Notes under the pieces: generated by a model
What the model saw: only the letters and a program-made list of their open reading frames with translations
What the model was told of the DNA's origin: nothing
The model's database searches: none
Assembly: GCA_025617745.1 (NCBI GenBank)
Contig: CM046857.1
Location: forward strand, 30,562,514 to 30,626,513
Reading direction: 5' to 3'
Origin: Heliocidaris erythrogramma
Lineage: Eukaryota; Echinodermata; Echinoidea; Camarodonta; Echinometridae
Length of the DNA: 64,000 nt
Made by a program: the position numbers and the translations under genes
Shown: piece by piece, positions 44,116 to 56,174 of the stretch
Position numbering within the stretch: position 1 is the stretch's first letter
Layout: each line of letters begins with the position of its first letter

Positions 44116-45916
44116 CGATGGACACCCTTGATAGCCACTCCCTGCCTATAATATTCAGAGCATGCATGATTAACTATAAACCAGCAGCGGAAAATGCGCG
44201 CTATGATAAGTTTGGGCTATAAATGCCCCCCTCCCGTAACTTTCAAGAAAGGTGCTTGCCCTGCGATGAAAAAAAATGTCCCTTCCCTGCTGGGGAGAAC
44301 ACAGTGTGAAATCATCTTCACCCTGTTAAATTCGAGCGTGTTAACATTATGAAGCACATCTTCACATTGTTAGCGAGTAAATTCACAATGTGAAATCGAA
44401 CATCACTATGTGAACACTCTGTATGTGATAAACCACACTGTGGAGGAGTGTACACTGTGAACAAACTGTGCCCTCCCTCAATAGAATCGATGCCCCTCCT
44501 GCGGTAAAATTGCCTCCTTTTAATTGATTTTCCCTTAGTTTGTACCCGTTCAGGACAAAAGACAGATACACTTTCCCTTTCCCTTTCCCCTGCAGACAAA
44601 CGCTTATATATAACAAAGCCCGAAAAATGGATTTTATCGATCATGTTGGATGCCATTTGTCTGAGTACATCCCGTTAGATCTACAATGTCTTTCTAGGGA
44701 ACCCTGCGAAAATTTGTTAGAAGGCCCCATGTCGGTTTCGTGGGACGTCGGTCCCTTTGATAAACTTCAGGAGACCCGTGATACTGTCATTGTCAGTCTC
44801 ATGGGCCGTCGGTCTCGTTGGCTGTACCCCGTCATTTTTCATTTAATCGATCATCCACATTTGCCAGAAAAGTTTTGTAAGAAGAGGGCAGAATTGTTTC
44901 CCGAAAGTGTCGGGGTCAATCATGAAGGGAATGTGGTATCAAAAGTACATTAGGAAGAAGTAGTGACAATATCTTACATCAAGAGATCATTGTTATCAGC
45001 AGTCTTGGCTTTAAAACGGGCCAAATACTAAACATGCTAAATCTAAGTGAGCAGGGGCAGAATTTCATTGGGAATTTGTAGAGTTTTTCGTACGGGCCGA
45101 TCAATAATTTTACTTGAGAGCCGATAGATTTGAAGTCGAGTGTTGCTTAATCAAATAAGAAAATCATATTAAGAGTAAGGTGAGGAAAAAAAATAACCTC
45201 AAATAACCTGAGTCCGCAGTCAACACTTTTGGCGGATTTAAATGGGAGGACAACCAGCCAGTGCCTCCCTCCTTTGAAGGCATACCTTAATACACACAAA
45301 AATGTAGCCCCTATTTGTGTCATTGTGCCCCCCTTACAGAATCCTGGGATCCGCTCCTGCTAATAACGATACCAGCTTGAACTACAACCCGTCATTCACT
45401 CAGATCAGTATACCACTCCTCCCCCCTTCCACCAGAAGAAAGTACACCAAAGTTAACTAAACTGTAAATTTTGTGCAATATTCTTGTAACACAATGAGAT
45501 AAATAAATAAAGTTAGATAAATCAATCAATAGCCAAATAACCATTAAAATATTCAGTTTACTACTTGGCCTTAGTAAGGTTTTATTCGATGTACCGCACT
45601 TTACCCATTGTAAAATTATCAAGCATACATGTAACGAAGGGACTAAAATGCAACTACTTTCAAACGATCAGTCTCTTAGCAGATTTGTCAGAATTGCTTT
45701 CTTCAGATAAAGGCAAATCAGTGAAAAATATTCAAAAACAACATTACTGTAGACCCGCAGGAAGGCCCTAATTAGTCAAATACTGCATGGATTTGAGGAT
45801 TAAATTGTTGAAGCCAAGATAGATGAGTAGTAAACAAGTAAATTAAAATTCCGTTAAACTCAGAATTTTTCAAATTTCGGCCATAGGCCTTCATCAGGAA
45901 ATGATTATAAATCCCC
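44116..45916. other. no supported gene
   Basis: At 44298-44470 short inverted pieces of TTCACACTGTGAA alternate. A 137-codon open frame at 44540-44953 has no recognisable domain. A piece of the GGATCCGCCCCTG repeat lies near 45335. Confidence 0.5.
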
Positions 45917-45970
45917 CTCTCTCTCCCTCTCTCTCTATATATATATACATACACACACACACACCCACCC
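45917..45970. repeat. (CT)n(AT)n(AC)n compound microsatellite
   Basis: CT, AT and AC tracts run in succession. Confidence 0.95.
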
Positions 45971-46002
45971 CCTTCATACTCTTACACACATATCCTTAAA
46001 CA

Positions 46003-46460
46003 AGCAATGTCGACTTGCCTGATTGCCCACAATGAATAAAAGTGTCTTTCTAAACCAAAGTTTGACAAATTTTCACCGCAGCGGAATGCTTTTGTTTCTT
46101 GGTCATGGTGGTAGTCTTTACACTTCCAGCAGGCATTCATGATATTCTTTCTGATAACCATAGGCTCATTGATTGGAATCTGCAATTGGACAGGTGGGTG
46201 ATAAAAATGACTCTCCTATCAAATCACCAAAAAAAAAATGATATTTACACACATGCGCTTTCAAAGCAATGTCGACTTGCTTGATTACCTACAATGACAA
46301 ACCATGAGACAAATTTTCACTGCGGTGGAATGACTTTGTTCTTTCTTGGTCGTGTTTACACATGTAGCAAGCATTAATGTGTATTCTGCCTGATGAAGGT
46401 CAGAGTGTAAATGAGGGGATAGGCTAATTGATTGAGATCTGCTATTGATATTTACACTCC
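46003..46460. repeat. ~260-bp direct duplication
   Basis: AGCAATGTCGACTTGC starts both 46003 and 46266. Shared further marks are ACAAATTTTCAC, GGAATG, TTCTTGGTC and CATT(C/A)ATG. The units are diverged by small indels. No gene is seen. Confidence 0.8.
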
Positions 46461-47298
46461 TTTCACAGGCCTATACGAAGCAAGGTAGTGGTGTGAGTGG
46501 ACGGGTGGGAGATGGTGCGTGTGTGTGTGTGTGTGTGTGTGTGTACATGTATACGCATTCAAACCGATGACATCGAACAAAGAGAACAATGGGTCATCGG
46601 TAGTAATTCAATAGGTCATCGGTGACGTTTATTCCGTCAATGATTTTTTTTGACGCAATTCAATAGCGGAGTCATCACTTGAAATTCGAACAATAGCTTA
46701 CAAACATTAGGGGCCTGCTGCATTCTCCTTAGTGGGATTCCAGGGAGCAAACAAATGCACTATATTTTCATTATAAATAGCAACTAGTTCTCAAAATTTG
46801 AGGTATAAGAATTGCAAAACTCATAACACAATATGAACTTGGTAAGATATCTGTATATTCAGTATAAAATGGTCCTATGCATGGTGTCTATATCAACATC
46901 ATCCCACATTATTATGTTCATATATCGGAGAAATAACTTGTCTCGCAATCTTCAAAAGATCCTTTAAAACGAACTTCTCCCAGTAGTTTAAATACGATAC
47001 GGTACTTTTATTTTAGTTTTTATTTTGTTTTTGTTTTTGTTTCTCTTGAAACTTGTTGCTTTCTAAGTGTTGTTATACTTTTTTTGTTTTTAGTGCCCCG
47101 AAGTATTCGATATAGGTATTATCATTAATATACAGTAACCCATTAAACGTAATTCTTCACACGGAAAGGGATTTCGAGCAATCGGAATTAAATAGTTCCT
47201 CTAACAACGGTTTGGTATAAGGAATAACATGCGTGGTAACAGAGACAGAAGACAAAAGAAAAGACTTCTCGCGCCCTGTCAAACATGCTAAAGTAATA
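46461..47298. other. no gene; (GT)n at 46518-46544
   Basis: One GT microsatellite is present and otherwise nothing was recognised. Confidence 0.6.
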
Positions 47299-47711
47299 CC
47301 CCCTTTCAGACTGGAGATTTTTCGTATGGATATAGGACGTTTTTATGTCTGAATGTTCTTATATTGATACGTCGTATATCGAAACAAATGCTAAAAGCAT
47401 CGTTTCGTACAATGATCCGATATTCATAAAACGTATATTTGTGTCTGAATGCTCTCTTATCCATACGTCGTATAAGTTGGCGGGGCTTATATCAACACAA
47501 TACAAAGCCCGCGCAAAGTTCGTACCGCGCATGGGAGAGCCTCGTACATATTCACGAGCTTCCCATGAAACCTGACAGTGCGCGAGGCCTGAAAGCTGCC
47601 ATACAATTATCGTATACAATGGTAACTTGTGTCTGAATGGTCTCATATCAATACGTCGTATATCCATACGTCGTATGAATATAGGATAACATGGTGTGTC
47701 TGAAAGGGGGG
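47299..47711. mobile_element. CCCCCTTTCAGAC MITE
   Basis: It starts CCCCCTTTCAGAC and ends GTCTGAAAGGGGGG, flanked by TA on both sides (47297-47298 and 47712-47713), which fits a Tc1/mariner-like target. Inside, GTGTCTGAATG(C/G)TCT and CATACGTCGTAT recur. No transposase is present. Confidence 0.85.
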
Positions 47712-47713
47712 TA

Positions 47714-49015
47714 AGTCAGCCAATGTTTTCCCTTCGGCTGAGACTTCACTTGTCGGCTGCAAACAATGGACATGTTTTTCTTGCCACCATTGGATGGCAG
47801 TATTTGCGAGAAGTAATGCAATATGAATGGTTGTAGTGAGGAACCCTGCACTAATTTTGACTCGACTCTTGATACAAGCATGTAAACTAAGATTAAATCG
47901 TCTATATTAGACATTTTCATTTTTCTAATAGTTCTCATTCCCCAGATATTATATGTCAGGAAATGATCACTTATACCGAGATCAATAACGCCACTTTGAC
48001 TTAACTTCTTTTCTGTGCTACTTATCGCCTGGTCTGTAAACGATGCAATAACTTAAATGTAACTTGATACAATATATACTTGATCAATCATACAGTAAAG
48101 AGTAGGCCTATTAAATGATACCATGGCTTGCAACTTCATTAAAAATATAATTATAAGGCCTATCAGTTTCAAGTTATACGGTGCTCTTAGACAATTATGC
48201 GGAGAATTATGAACCCAAAAAATTGTATATTGTCTTTGCAAATCAAATACAGCAACAATGAATCACAAGTAGACCTTTTCGCTTTCACTGTCTTTCATAC
48301 AGACTCAACACGACATCGTGTGAAAGTGTTATCGGACCACTTCCAAGAGATAATACGCTTCCATGCTGCAGCCAAGAGAAAAGATGTAACAAAAGGGGAA
48401 AAGCAAGAAAGCATAAATTTGTAAGTATGTTTGTAAAACAAATAATTCAATCTTGTCTATATAGTATAGTGCTTGATGATAAATTCATTACCAGGCAATG
48501 TAACGTGTAACCTGGCAGTATAGGGTTAACATTAACCCTAACACTGACCCTAAAATCTCCTACAAGCAAACAAAAACGTTAAGAAATTTTTAGATGCCTT
48601 TTGGGTCGATATTTTTTTTTAAATTTACTACCGTAATTTATTTTTCCCCATTTTTTTTAATGATTATTTTGTTAAATTATATTTATTTATTATTATTGTT
48701 TTTTTATTTTATTTTTTATTTTTTATTTATTTTATTTATTTATTTTATTTTTTTTTATTTTATTTTATTTTTTATTTATTTATTTATTTTTTTTTTTTTT
48801 TGGGGGGGGGGGGGGTTCGGAGTTGAGTATAGGTATGAAACGGGTTTTTAAAGGGGTCACGAGCAGGTTGTGCCCCCCCCCCCCCCTCCTTAACCCGCCA
48901 GTATGTATTACTGTGGTAATGTTCTGTCTTCTCCATCTCTCTTTCTATCTCCCCTCGTTCTCTTTCTATCTCTTTCTCCCCCTTTTTTTTTCTCTCTCTC
49001 CCTTTCCGTCTGTAG
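47714..49015. other. no certain gene; T-rich tract
   Basis: 48605-48820 is almost pure T with A, ending in 14 G. A possible 5' non-coding exon of the next gene ends at AATTT-GTAAGT (donor near 48421), but it does not join in frame and is only a guess. The tract just before 49016 is a strong polypyrimidine stretch ending CTGTAG. Confidence 0.5.
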
Positions 49016-49920
49016 ATTAAGATGGATGATAACACAAGGACAGATCAGTGGCGATATAAGGGCAGTAGCGATCAGGATCGTTCACGACGCGACGAAATCA
49101 ATCGTCACGATGGAAACCAGGACAATCCGGTCATCTATCGCAAGAAGAATCGTGAGCAACGACGACGTCGAGAAAAGATGAAGAAACGATGGAGCGTTCG
49201 ACCTGACGTCAACCTCGTCATGGTACCGCGAGGAAAGCAGTGTAAGATCATTACTGCTGTAGTCTTCATTTTCTTGGGCTTGTTCCTGGCAGTGGCAGGA
49301 TTGGTCGTCTTAGTCATCCTGAAGAATATTTCTGACGTGGTCTGGGGTGTGGGCATAGGAATGCTTGTCTTGGGGATTGTAGTTCTCATTGCAGGACTGT
49401 TTTACATGTTGTGTAAGTGTTGCTTTAGGACTTCAACAAGATACAAGCAATACAAGGCGCAGTTCAAAGCCGGTGGGAAGTTTGAAGTAAGTGAAGCGTC
49501 AGAACAATCGCCTGGGATGAAAAGAGCACCACCAAAGTCGAACTCTAAGATGCAAGATATAAGGGAAGAGTTAGGTGGTAGCTATGGAGGTCATATGAGA
49601 GAACAGCCATCAGATGCGACATCTATGACATACGTCACTGCTAATGAACACACACTATCCATGCCTAATGCATCGATACGACCTGGACCAACCCCACAAT
49701 GGAATACCCCAAGGGGTTATCGTCCTATGAAGGTGAATGACCTCTCCGACTACGCTACAGATATGCAAACAGCAGACGAACACAATTTTGATCACAGCGT
49801 GGTGAACGGTCAGAACGGAACATACACTTTGGGCGCATCGTCGTCAGATCCAACGGAGCAGGATGCCCTCAAGGATGACTTTGCCAAACTAGAAGAAGTG
49901 CTGCGTGAAATGGTCATGAA
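49016..49920 (+). CDS. exon with start codon and both membrane spans
   Basis: The acceptor is a CTCTCTCCCTTTCCGTCTG tract followed by TAG. The ATG at 49022 follows, context AAGATGG. The donor at 49921 is GTAAGA. The frame is open upstream for two codons, so the true start could lie in an earlier exon. Confidence 0.8.
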
Positions 49921-50903
49921 GTAAGAGGCAGTGATTAATTTGATTTATTGATGGGTTTTGTCGATAATAAGTCTTGCATCTTTGTCAAAATATGCGAAAC
50001 CTGCCAAAATCATATTCTCGATTTTCAAGAAATACAGGGATAGTAACTGTGCTGCGGGTAAAAGGGGGAATACATGTACATGTTGAAAATATACATAGAG
50101 TTTATGTCTTTGGGATGAAATTCTATGGAGAGCTTTACATGCTCTTTCTTCTTTTTATTCGTCTCCTTCTCCTTCGTTTCTGGTTCATTCTAAATGTCTC
50201 TGTTGAACGAAGAATGTGAACGAAGGCAATGGTTTTTCAATTGATGGTGAATTTGAAACATTTACATAAATATCATATATTCATATATTCATGAATATCT
50301 GCATCCACGCTGTTTCCTAATTTAAAATTCCATCATTTCCTGTTTACAATTTAAGATTCTAAGCTCTGTTCATATTTTGTGAGAGAATAGTATCAATCAA
50401 AAATTATGATGCCCACATCTCATTTCTGTTTGTTTTGTTTTGTTTTGATTTTTCTTCCTTTTCAAAGCAAATCTGGGGAAGGAGAAATGGCGCATCTGGT
50501 GAGAGGGCCCCTTGATACGTCTACACCTGTCAACCATAGGGGACACACCCACCAGAGAGTACATACCGTACCTATCATGACAGAAGGGGACCATCATGGG
50601 GTACACACAGTACCTATCATGGTGGAAGGGGACCATCATGGGGTACATACAGTACTTACAGGAGGAAACCATGGGGTACACACAGTACCTATCATGGTGG
50701 AAGGGGACCATCATGTGGTACATACAGTACCTATTATGATAGAAGGGGACCAAGGGGCGCACACAGTACCCATTAATGTAGAAGGGGATCATAGAGCTAC
50801 CCCACCCAATCCCATCCCACCATCCTATGATCAAGTTATAAGAAACTACCGTACCTACTCACGATCTGCATCTCCAACAAGGTTAATGGAATCGGACCTT
50901 TAA
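49022..50903 (+). CDS. two-span membrane protein with PPxY motif, function unknown
   Basis: Not recognised. Two coding exons, 49022-49920 and 50468-50903, join in phase 2 to give 444 residues. The N-terminus (1-75) is very charged with a basic stretch (EQRRRREKMKKR). Membrane spans lie at about 76-100 and 106-131, separated by a short loop, then CKCCF, a possible palmitoylation site. The long tail is Ser- and Pro-rich and ends with a 14-residue repeat block and PPSYDQV, a WW-domain-binding type motif. Both ends probably face the cytosol. If exon 1 is read without splicing it stops at once: ATGAAGTAA contains the donor GTAAGA. An acceptor (CTGTAG) six bases before the ATG shows at least one more upstream exon. 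The RGK and span arrangement loosely recalls TMEM200 proteins; I would not name it so. Confidence 0.8.
50468..50903 (+). CDS. last exon, repeat block and PPSY
   Basis: The acceptor is TTCCTTTTCAAAG. The frame KSGEGEMAHLVRG continues that of the first exon with an Asn at the join. It ends SPTRLMESDL and TAA. Confidence 0.75.
50560..50795 (+). repeat. 42-bp coding minisatellite
   Basis: About six units of a 14-codon repeat read HTVPIMVEGDHHGV with changes at M, V and G. One unit is shortened (LTGGN). Length stays a multiple of three throughout. It lies in the cytosolic tail of the protein above. Confidence 0.9.
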
Positions 50904-50904
50904 A

Positions 50905-51235
50905 CGTGTAGGAGGAAAAAATACCTGTCCTACGAGATGTTCTGGGTTCGATCCTTGCTTAGTGCTTACATCCTTGGACAAGGTTTTCCCTACATTGTCC
51001 CTCTCCACCCACGTGTATTTTACCTAGCAATGCTGGGAATATTTGGAGGCCCTCAGAAATGAGCAGTTTCAGTATTGATGCTTTCATATAATAATAATAA
51101 TAATACATATGATGTATAATGCGCCAAATCCACTCTGTAGAGTGCTCTAGGCGCAGTGCATAATAAAGAAGGGCATAAGAGAGTAGAAAGACAAGAGAAG
51201 AATGTAATAAGCAATGGGAAGCATTGAACAAGTAC
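50905..51235. repeat. SINE remnants
   Basis: 50905-51080 has a box-B-like GGGTTCGATCC, then CCTCTCCACCC and GGCCCTCAGAAATGAGC, like the body of the SINE at 43823. 51085-51235 is (ATA)n then GTATAATGCGCCAAATCCAC and GCTCTAGGCGC, a second SINE type. Both are partial. Confidence 0.65.
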
Positions 51236-53242
51236 GTTTTTAGACCGTAACAAAAATATTTGAATAATATATGTTTTTCATCATGTGATGCCCTATTTAT
51301 AGATGGGGAATAGTCTAATCCTATTACACGTACTTACGTAGCACAGACCCTTCCGAAATAATGAGTTATTGCTTTATAACTTTAGAAATATCGCTATAGG
51401 CCTACGAATAAAAATAAACGTCAACTCTAGGCGGAAACCCTGTGTCATACATGTTTGCATGGAATAGGAGACTAAGAGCGGAATGTCCTGTTCAGCATTT
51501 TCACTCCAAATGTTTTAATTTATCTGGGGCGTTTCATCAAGTGTCTTGTCAGTGATTTTTACCGACAAATTTGCTCTCAGCCATTCAAGATGCAAGGATT
51601 TCAGTAGCTTACTACAGTTACTGCAACTGGTCATTGATGACAAGTTGAAGGGCCCTGATGAAAGTTTTATGCTAGGTGACATAGGCACCTGGAAAAAAGT
51701 GAATTGAAAAGTTTATCTCTTCGTCATGTCTTGGGTGTAAGAACATCTTAAAAATTATAACATTAAATGCAAACGATAACGAATGTGATTTTACTAGACT
51801 GTAATTATCTATCGCAAAAAAGTATATTTTTTTACAGTAATGTTAACTGATCAAAAATAACCCTGTCGTTTGAAGTTTTGATATTCACGCAACTGTCATA
51901 AAAAATTTGCATTTACTTTATAAATGAAATATGCAGAAAATTTAGTATGGCTTTAAAAGATTTCCTGTGCTTTAAGTTTGTGTATGTAATTTATATACTG
52001 ATGTATTTGACTTGCCAATTGTAATATACACGTTTTTTTCGTTTTAGATAGCTACTTGGGGGCCTGTTTTTTTAACTTTGTAAATTTGTAGATTATGTAT
52101 TGCTTTATTATAAAACTATGAAATTTGTTATTTTGCCATCTGTATACCTATGCAAATATGAAATATGAAATGTAAATGTTGTGTATGTCGGGTGGGATGT
52201 CGGGTGGGTTGTCGCTAAAGAAGTGAATTAAAACTGAGAACCCCCGGCTTGAAATCGTAAATCATTAAAAGGATGTGGAGAATCTGTGCAGTCTGTATAT
52301 TAGCAGTAAAATAACATGATCAATATGTTTATCGTATGTCTATTGGTTGTTGTTGATGTCGTTTTTGTCGCGTATAACTTTTTATTTATATGTGAAGAAT
52401 ATGATCGTTTCGATAAATTTTGAAATAGAGATTTCTCTGGTGGAATCGTTATTCTAGTGATCTAGATATCAAGACAAGTTTAATATCGTTTCATTTGTAA
52501 TCTCATGTAAGCTCAAAGATGATTTGTATCTGATATACGTGAACACAAGTGAGATGATGGCAGACGAGTCACGAGAGAAACAGATAATAATGTATACATA
52601 TTATTTAGTGAAACGTATAGTGTCAGCCATTTGCAAAAATAATGATAGGAGTAAATTTTCATCAAACAAGTTCGAACACTTGCAATATCATACTACTAAA
52701 TGTTCAATCCATATTTTCTCACTAACTGTAGTAAATGGGTGTGGTTTTTATAGCTTACACATCTGAGAGAGGGGAAAAGGGAATCTTGGGTGTTTTTCTC
52801 CATATATTAAAATCGTTTGAAGGTTTCATGCAAATTAAAATAGATTATTTAGATGAAATACAGTATTTTACTATTTTGAAAGTACCTTGATAACATAACA
52901 AATGATTTGATTCAATTGGATCGCCAACTTTTGTCAAACCGAATTGAAATAACACCACTCAACTTAGAAAATCAGGTGAAGCGCATTCAATTTCGTCGGA
53001 AAATGTATTTAAACATTCAATTCCGTCTACAGGCGAGCAACTATGGAATGTGCACAATCCTTTTCATCCAAATTGTATTTTTATTTGTATTTATGTTCAT
53101 TTGAATAATTTGTGTAAGAAAGGAGCGTGTAGCTTTAAAAGAAAAGGCCTATTATTGTCACTTTCACTTTATAATCTCGTAAGAGTAACACACAGTACTC
53201 TTAGCACGTATATATGAACGTTTCACTATCGTTGAGTCGATC
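51236..53242. other. no gene recognised
   Basis: AT-rich sequence. It may include the 3' UTR of the upstream gene. Short open frames only. Confidence 0.55.
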
Positions 53243-54318
53243 ATGGCAGCTCGAAACCGTTATCACAGAATAACTAATGTCGATCGACGTCGGTTGATAG
53301 AGGCCTTCCAAGGCAACGCCCAGGACTACTTGGAACTGGCTGACAATCTTGGCGTGAAACGTCAGACAGCGAGATCGATAGTGGAAGAACGGAACCACTT
53401 CCTAGGGGTGGGATAAACAACACGACGATGGATGAAGATATGAGACAACACTTGGAAGAAATATTGGATGCGAACCCCCTCCTTACCTTAGTCCAGAGGA
53501 GGCAAAGCCTGAGGGACAATCTCCCGGACAAGCCAGAGGTGTCTAGTACATCCACCATTGCCAGGACGCTGGATGAGATGTTGGTGACCCTCAAGTTAGC
53601 GGAAGATGTTTCTGTGGCCAGTAACTCACCGTGTGTCCTCCAGCAGTGCGTTGAGTACGGTGAGTGGTTTCTGGAGCATGGCGTGCTCGGAAATTGCATC
53701 TTCATAGACGAGACGGGTTACAACGTTTGGACGAGGCGTACCAAGGGAAGGGCTCATCTCGGCATTCCTGAGAGAAGAGTGGTTGATTGGCAGAGGGGGC
53801 GCAACGACAATGTTATATTTGCTGTGTCTGCTGGTGTCGGCCTCGTGCATCGCCAAATCGATTTCGAGACCGTGAAGATGGAAAGCTTTGAGCAGTTCCT
53901 CGCAGCCACAGTAGCCGAGTGCGAGCAGATGTTTCCGTAGGATGAGCCGATCTACTTAGTCTACGATAATGCCAGACCTCATGTCCGTGCTCAACTGCCT
54001 GATGGAGACAACCATAACATCGAGACGAAGCGGCTGCCGCCTTACTCTCCATTTCTGAATATGACAGGAATGGCACATTCAACGTTTAAGGCCACTGTGA
54101 AGAGGGCACTGGGACAGCCTGATCAACAACGGCTGCTTGGAGACAGAGAGGCAGCGCAGAACGCAGGAGTCACGCTACATCAGTGGAGGTGTGACATCCT
54201 ACGAGAGACCGCTGCACAGAGCATCGATGCCATCACACCCGCCAAGTGCACTCAATGGTATAACCACAGCCAGACCTACATGCTAAGATGCCTTGCTCGT
54301 CAAGAGATCGATGGATGA
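53243..54318 (+). pseudogene. IS630/Tc1-like DDE transposase, inactivated
   Basis: A helix-turn-helix start (NVDRRRLIEAF, ELADNLGVKRQTARSI) in one frame stops at 53414. After a 1-base shift near 53405 the main part follows (MDEDMRQHLEE). The first catalytic Asp is in IFIDETGYNVWTRRTKG, typical of the DDE_3 family. A TAG at 53938 interrupts it. The same frame goes on with LVYDNARPHV (second Asp) and LPPYSPFLN. The next residues are MTG where active relatives have an acidic residue, so the third catalytic residue is lost. It reads to TGA at 54316. Inverted ends were looked for and not found, so the element limits are unknown. Confidence 0.9.
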
Positions 54319-55600
54319 AACAAGACATTCAAACCTGATGAAAACTGAAAACTATATGATGAAAATAAAGTAAATGTATATGATGAAGATAAAGTAAATG
54401 TATATGATGGAAATAAGCACTATGTGAATATAACATGCACATTAAATTAGTGAAATGAAGAAAACAAATGAAGAAAAACAGGTGTATAAAAGAACATTAT
54501 ATCAGTTAAAACTTTAAAAGTTATAAAAAGAAAGAAAATATGATCAATCATGAGCAATGTTCATCTGAAAAGAAAGATTAAAACAAGTCTAAAAAAGACA
54601 AATAAAAAAAATCTGAACCAATAAAAGACATGGATTGAGACATAACCTGAAAACCCTGTCTTGGGTGGGTGGGTGGGGGGGGGGGGGGGGGGGGGGGGTT
54701 GATGGTTTAGTAGAGATGATAACCCCCCATGTGTTCACAAATGAATATAACTCTCATTGTGAGAATAGAGGAAGTTCATTGCCACCCCCCCCCCCCGCCT
54801 TCATAATGCGTATACTGTATGTTGCCCTGGTCGTTCCTATTTGAATGCTCTATGTGCTAAGAAACACGCCTGAAAACGAAATAGAAAACCTAATTGCGGC
54901 CAAAATCTAAGATAAATAAAACTGGCACGAGTTTGAATGACGGCTGAGTATTGCCAAACTGATTAACATTTTGACCAATTTGAAAACGTTGTCGTTTAAA
55001 ATTGAATGCAATTTGAATGTTCTGGAGTTTAAAATTGAACCGTGAGAACAGCAGGCTTACAAAAATCACTCGAACTTGAATGACATATGCCCGCTATTTT
55101 CCCGGGAAAACGTATAATAAAATGCGCGAACATTACAATGATGTATTAAGTAATTTGAACTTGATTTCTAAAGAATATACAATATGGTATTGAAATTGGT
55201 TTCACATGACCAAGCAGTGGACCCTACTGGACTTTGTTATGGAGAGGCCCGAATAAAATCTTATGATAGAAGACGATGGAAGTGCAGAGCCGCCATCCCC
55301 GGTCTTGGGACGGCACCTGATCGATGAATGAACTGAAATTGCCCTTGAGTTTATTTCTCGAAAGTGTTTGCAATAACACGAGCACCAGCTGGGCATCACT
55401 ACATAGTTCACACGAGTTTTTAGGGATTTTTTAATACTCTGTGATGAGATCATCTAGTTTAATATTGAAAATTGCTGCCCTACCCGACAGTCTGAAATCA
55501 TCATTAATAAAGCATTTTTTCACGATAAGCACATGTTCTCTGCAACTAAAGCAATTTCAAAAGAAATTGTTTCAAATGATGGTCTTGAACAACGCTACCT
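54319..55600. other. no gene; short tandem and C/G runs
   Basis: 54352-54420 has three copies of a ~24-base unit (AAAGTAAATGTATATGATG). Poly(G) of about 24 lies at 54675-54698 and poly(C) near 54786. Confidence 0.65.
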
Positions 55601-56100
55601 NNNNNNNNNNNNNNNNNNNNNNNNNNNNNNNNNNNNNNNNNNNNNNNNNNNNNNNNNNNNNNNNNNNNNNNNNNNNNNNNNNNNNNNNNNNNNNNNNNNN
55701 NNNNNNNNNNNNNNNNNNNNNNNNNNNNNNNNNNNNNNNNNNNNNNNNNNNNNNNNNNNNNNNNNNNNNNNNNNNNNNNNNNNNNNNNNNNNNNNNNNNN
55801 NNNNNNNNNNNNNNNNNNNNNNNNNNNNNNNNNNNNNNNNNNNNNNNNNNNNNNNNNNNNNNNNNNNNNNNNNNNNNNNNNNNNNNNNNNNNNNNNNNNN
55901 NNNNNNNNNNNNNNNNNNNNNNNNNNNNNNNNNNNNNNNNNNNNNNNNNNNNNNNNNNNNNNNNNNNNNNNNNNNNNNNNNNNNNNNNNNNNNNNNNNNN
56001 NNNNNNNNNNNNNNNNNNNNNNNNNNNNNNNNNNNNNNNNNNNNNNNNNNNNNNNNNNNNNNNNNNNNNNNNNNNNNNNNNNNNNNNNNNNNNNNNNNNN
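55601..56100. other. assembly gap, 500 N
   Basis: Exactly 500 N, probably a placeholder of nominal size. Reading frames across it mean nothing. Confidence 1.
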
Positions 56101-56174
56101 ACTCATTTCCCTTCCTATAACGATTCGCATTGTAATGAAATCAAACGTTTTCCATCACGAGATGGGGCTGCCAA

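Noticed and set aside
44540-44953. 137-codon open frame
   Set aside because: No domain, no splice pattern and no convincing start context; length alone is not enough.
48197-48424. 75-codon open frame with a donor at its end as a coding exon of the 49022 gene
   Set aside because: Joining it to the acceptor at 49015 puts it out of frame; it could at most be 5' non-coding.
48594-48851. Phe/Leu/Tyr-rich membrane-like frame
   Set aside because: It is the translation of a T-rich low-complexity tract.
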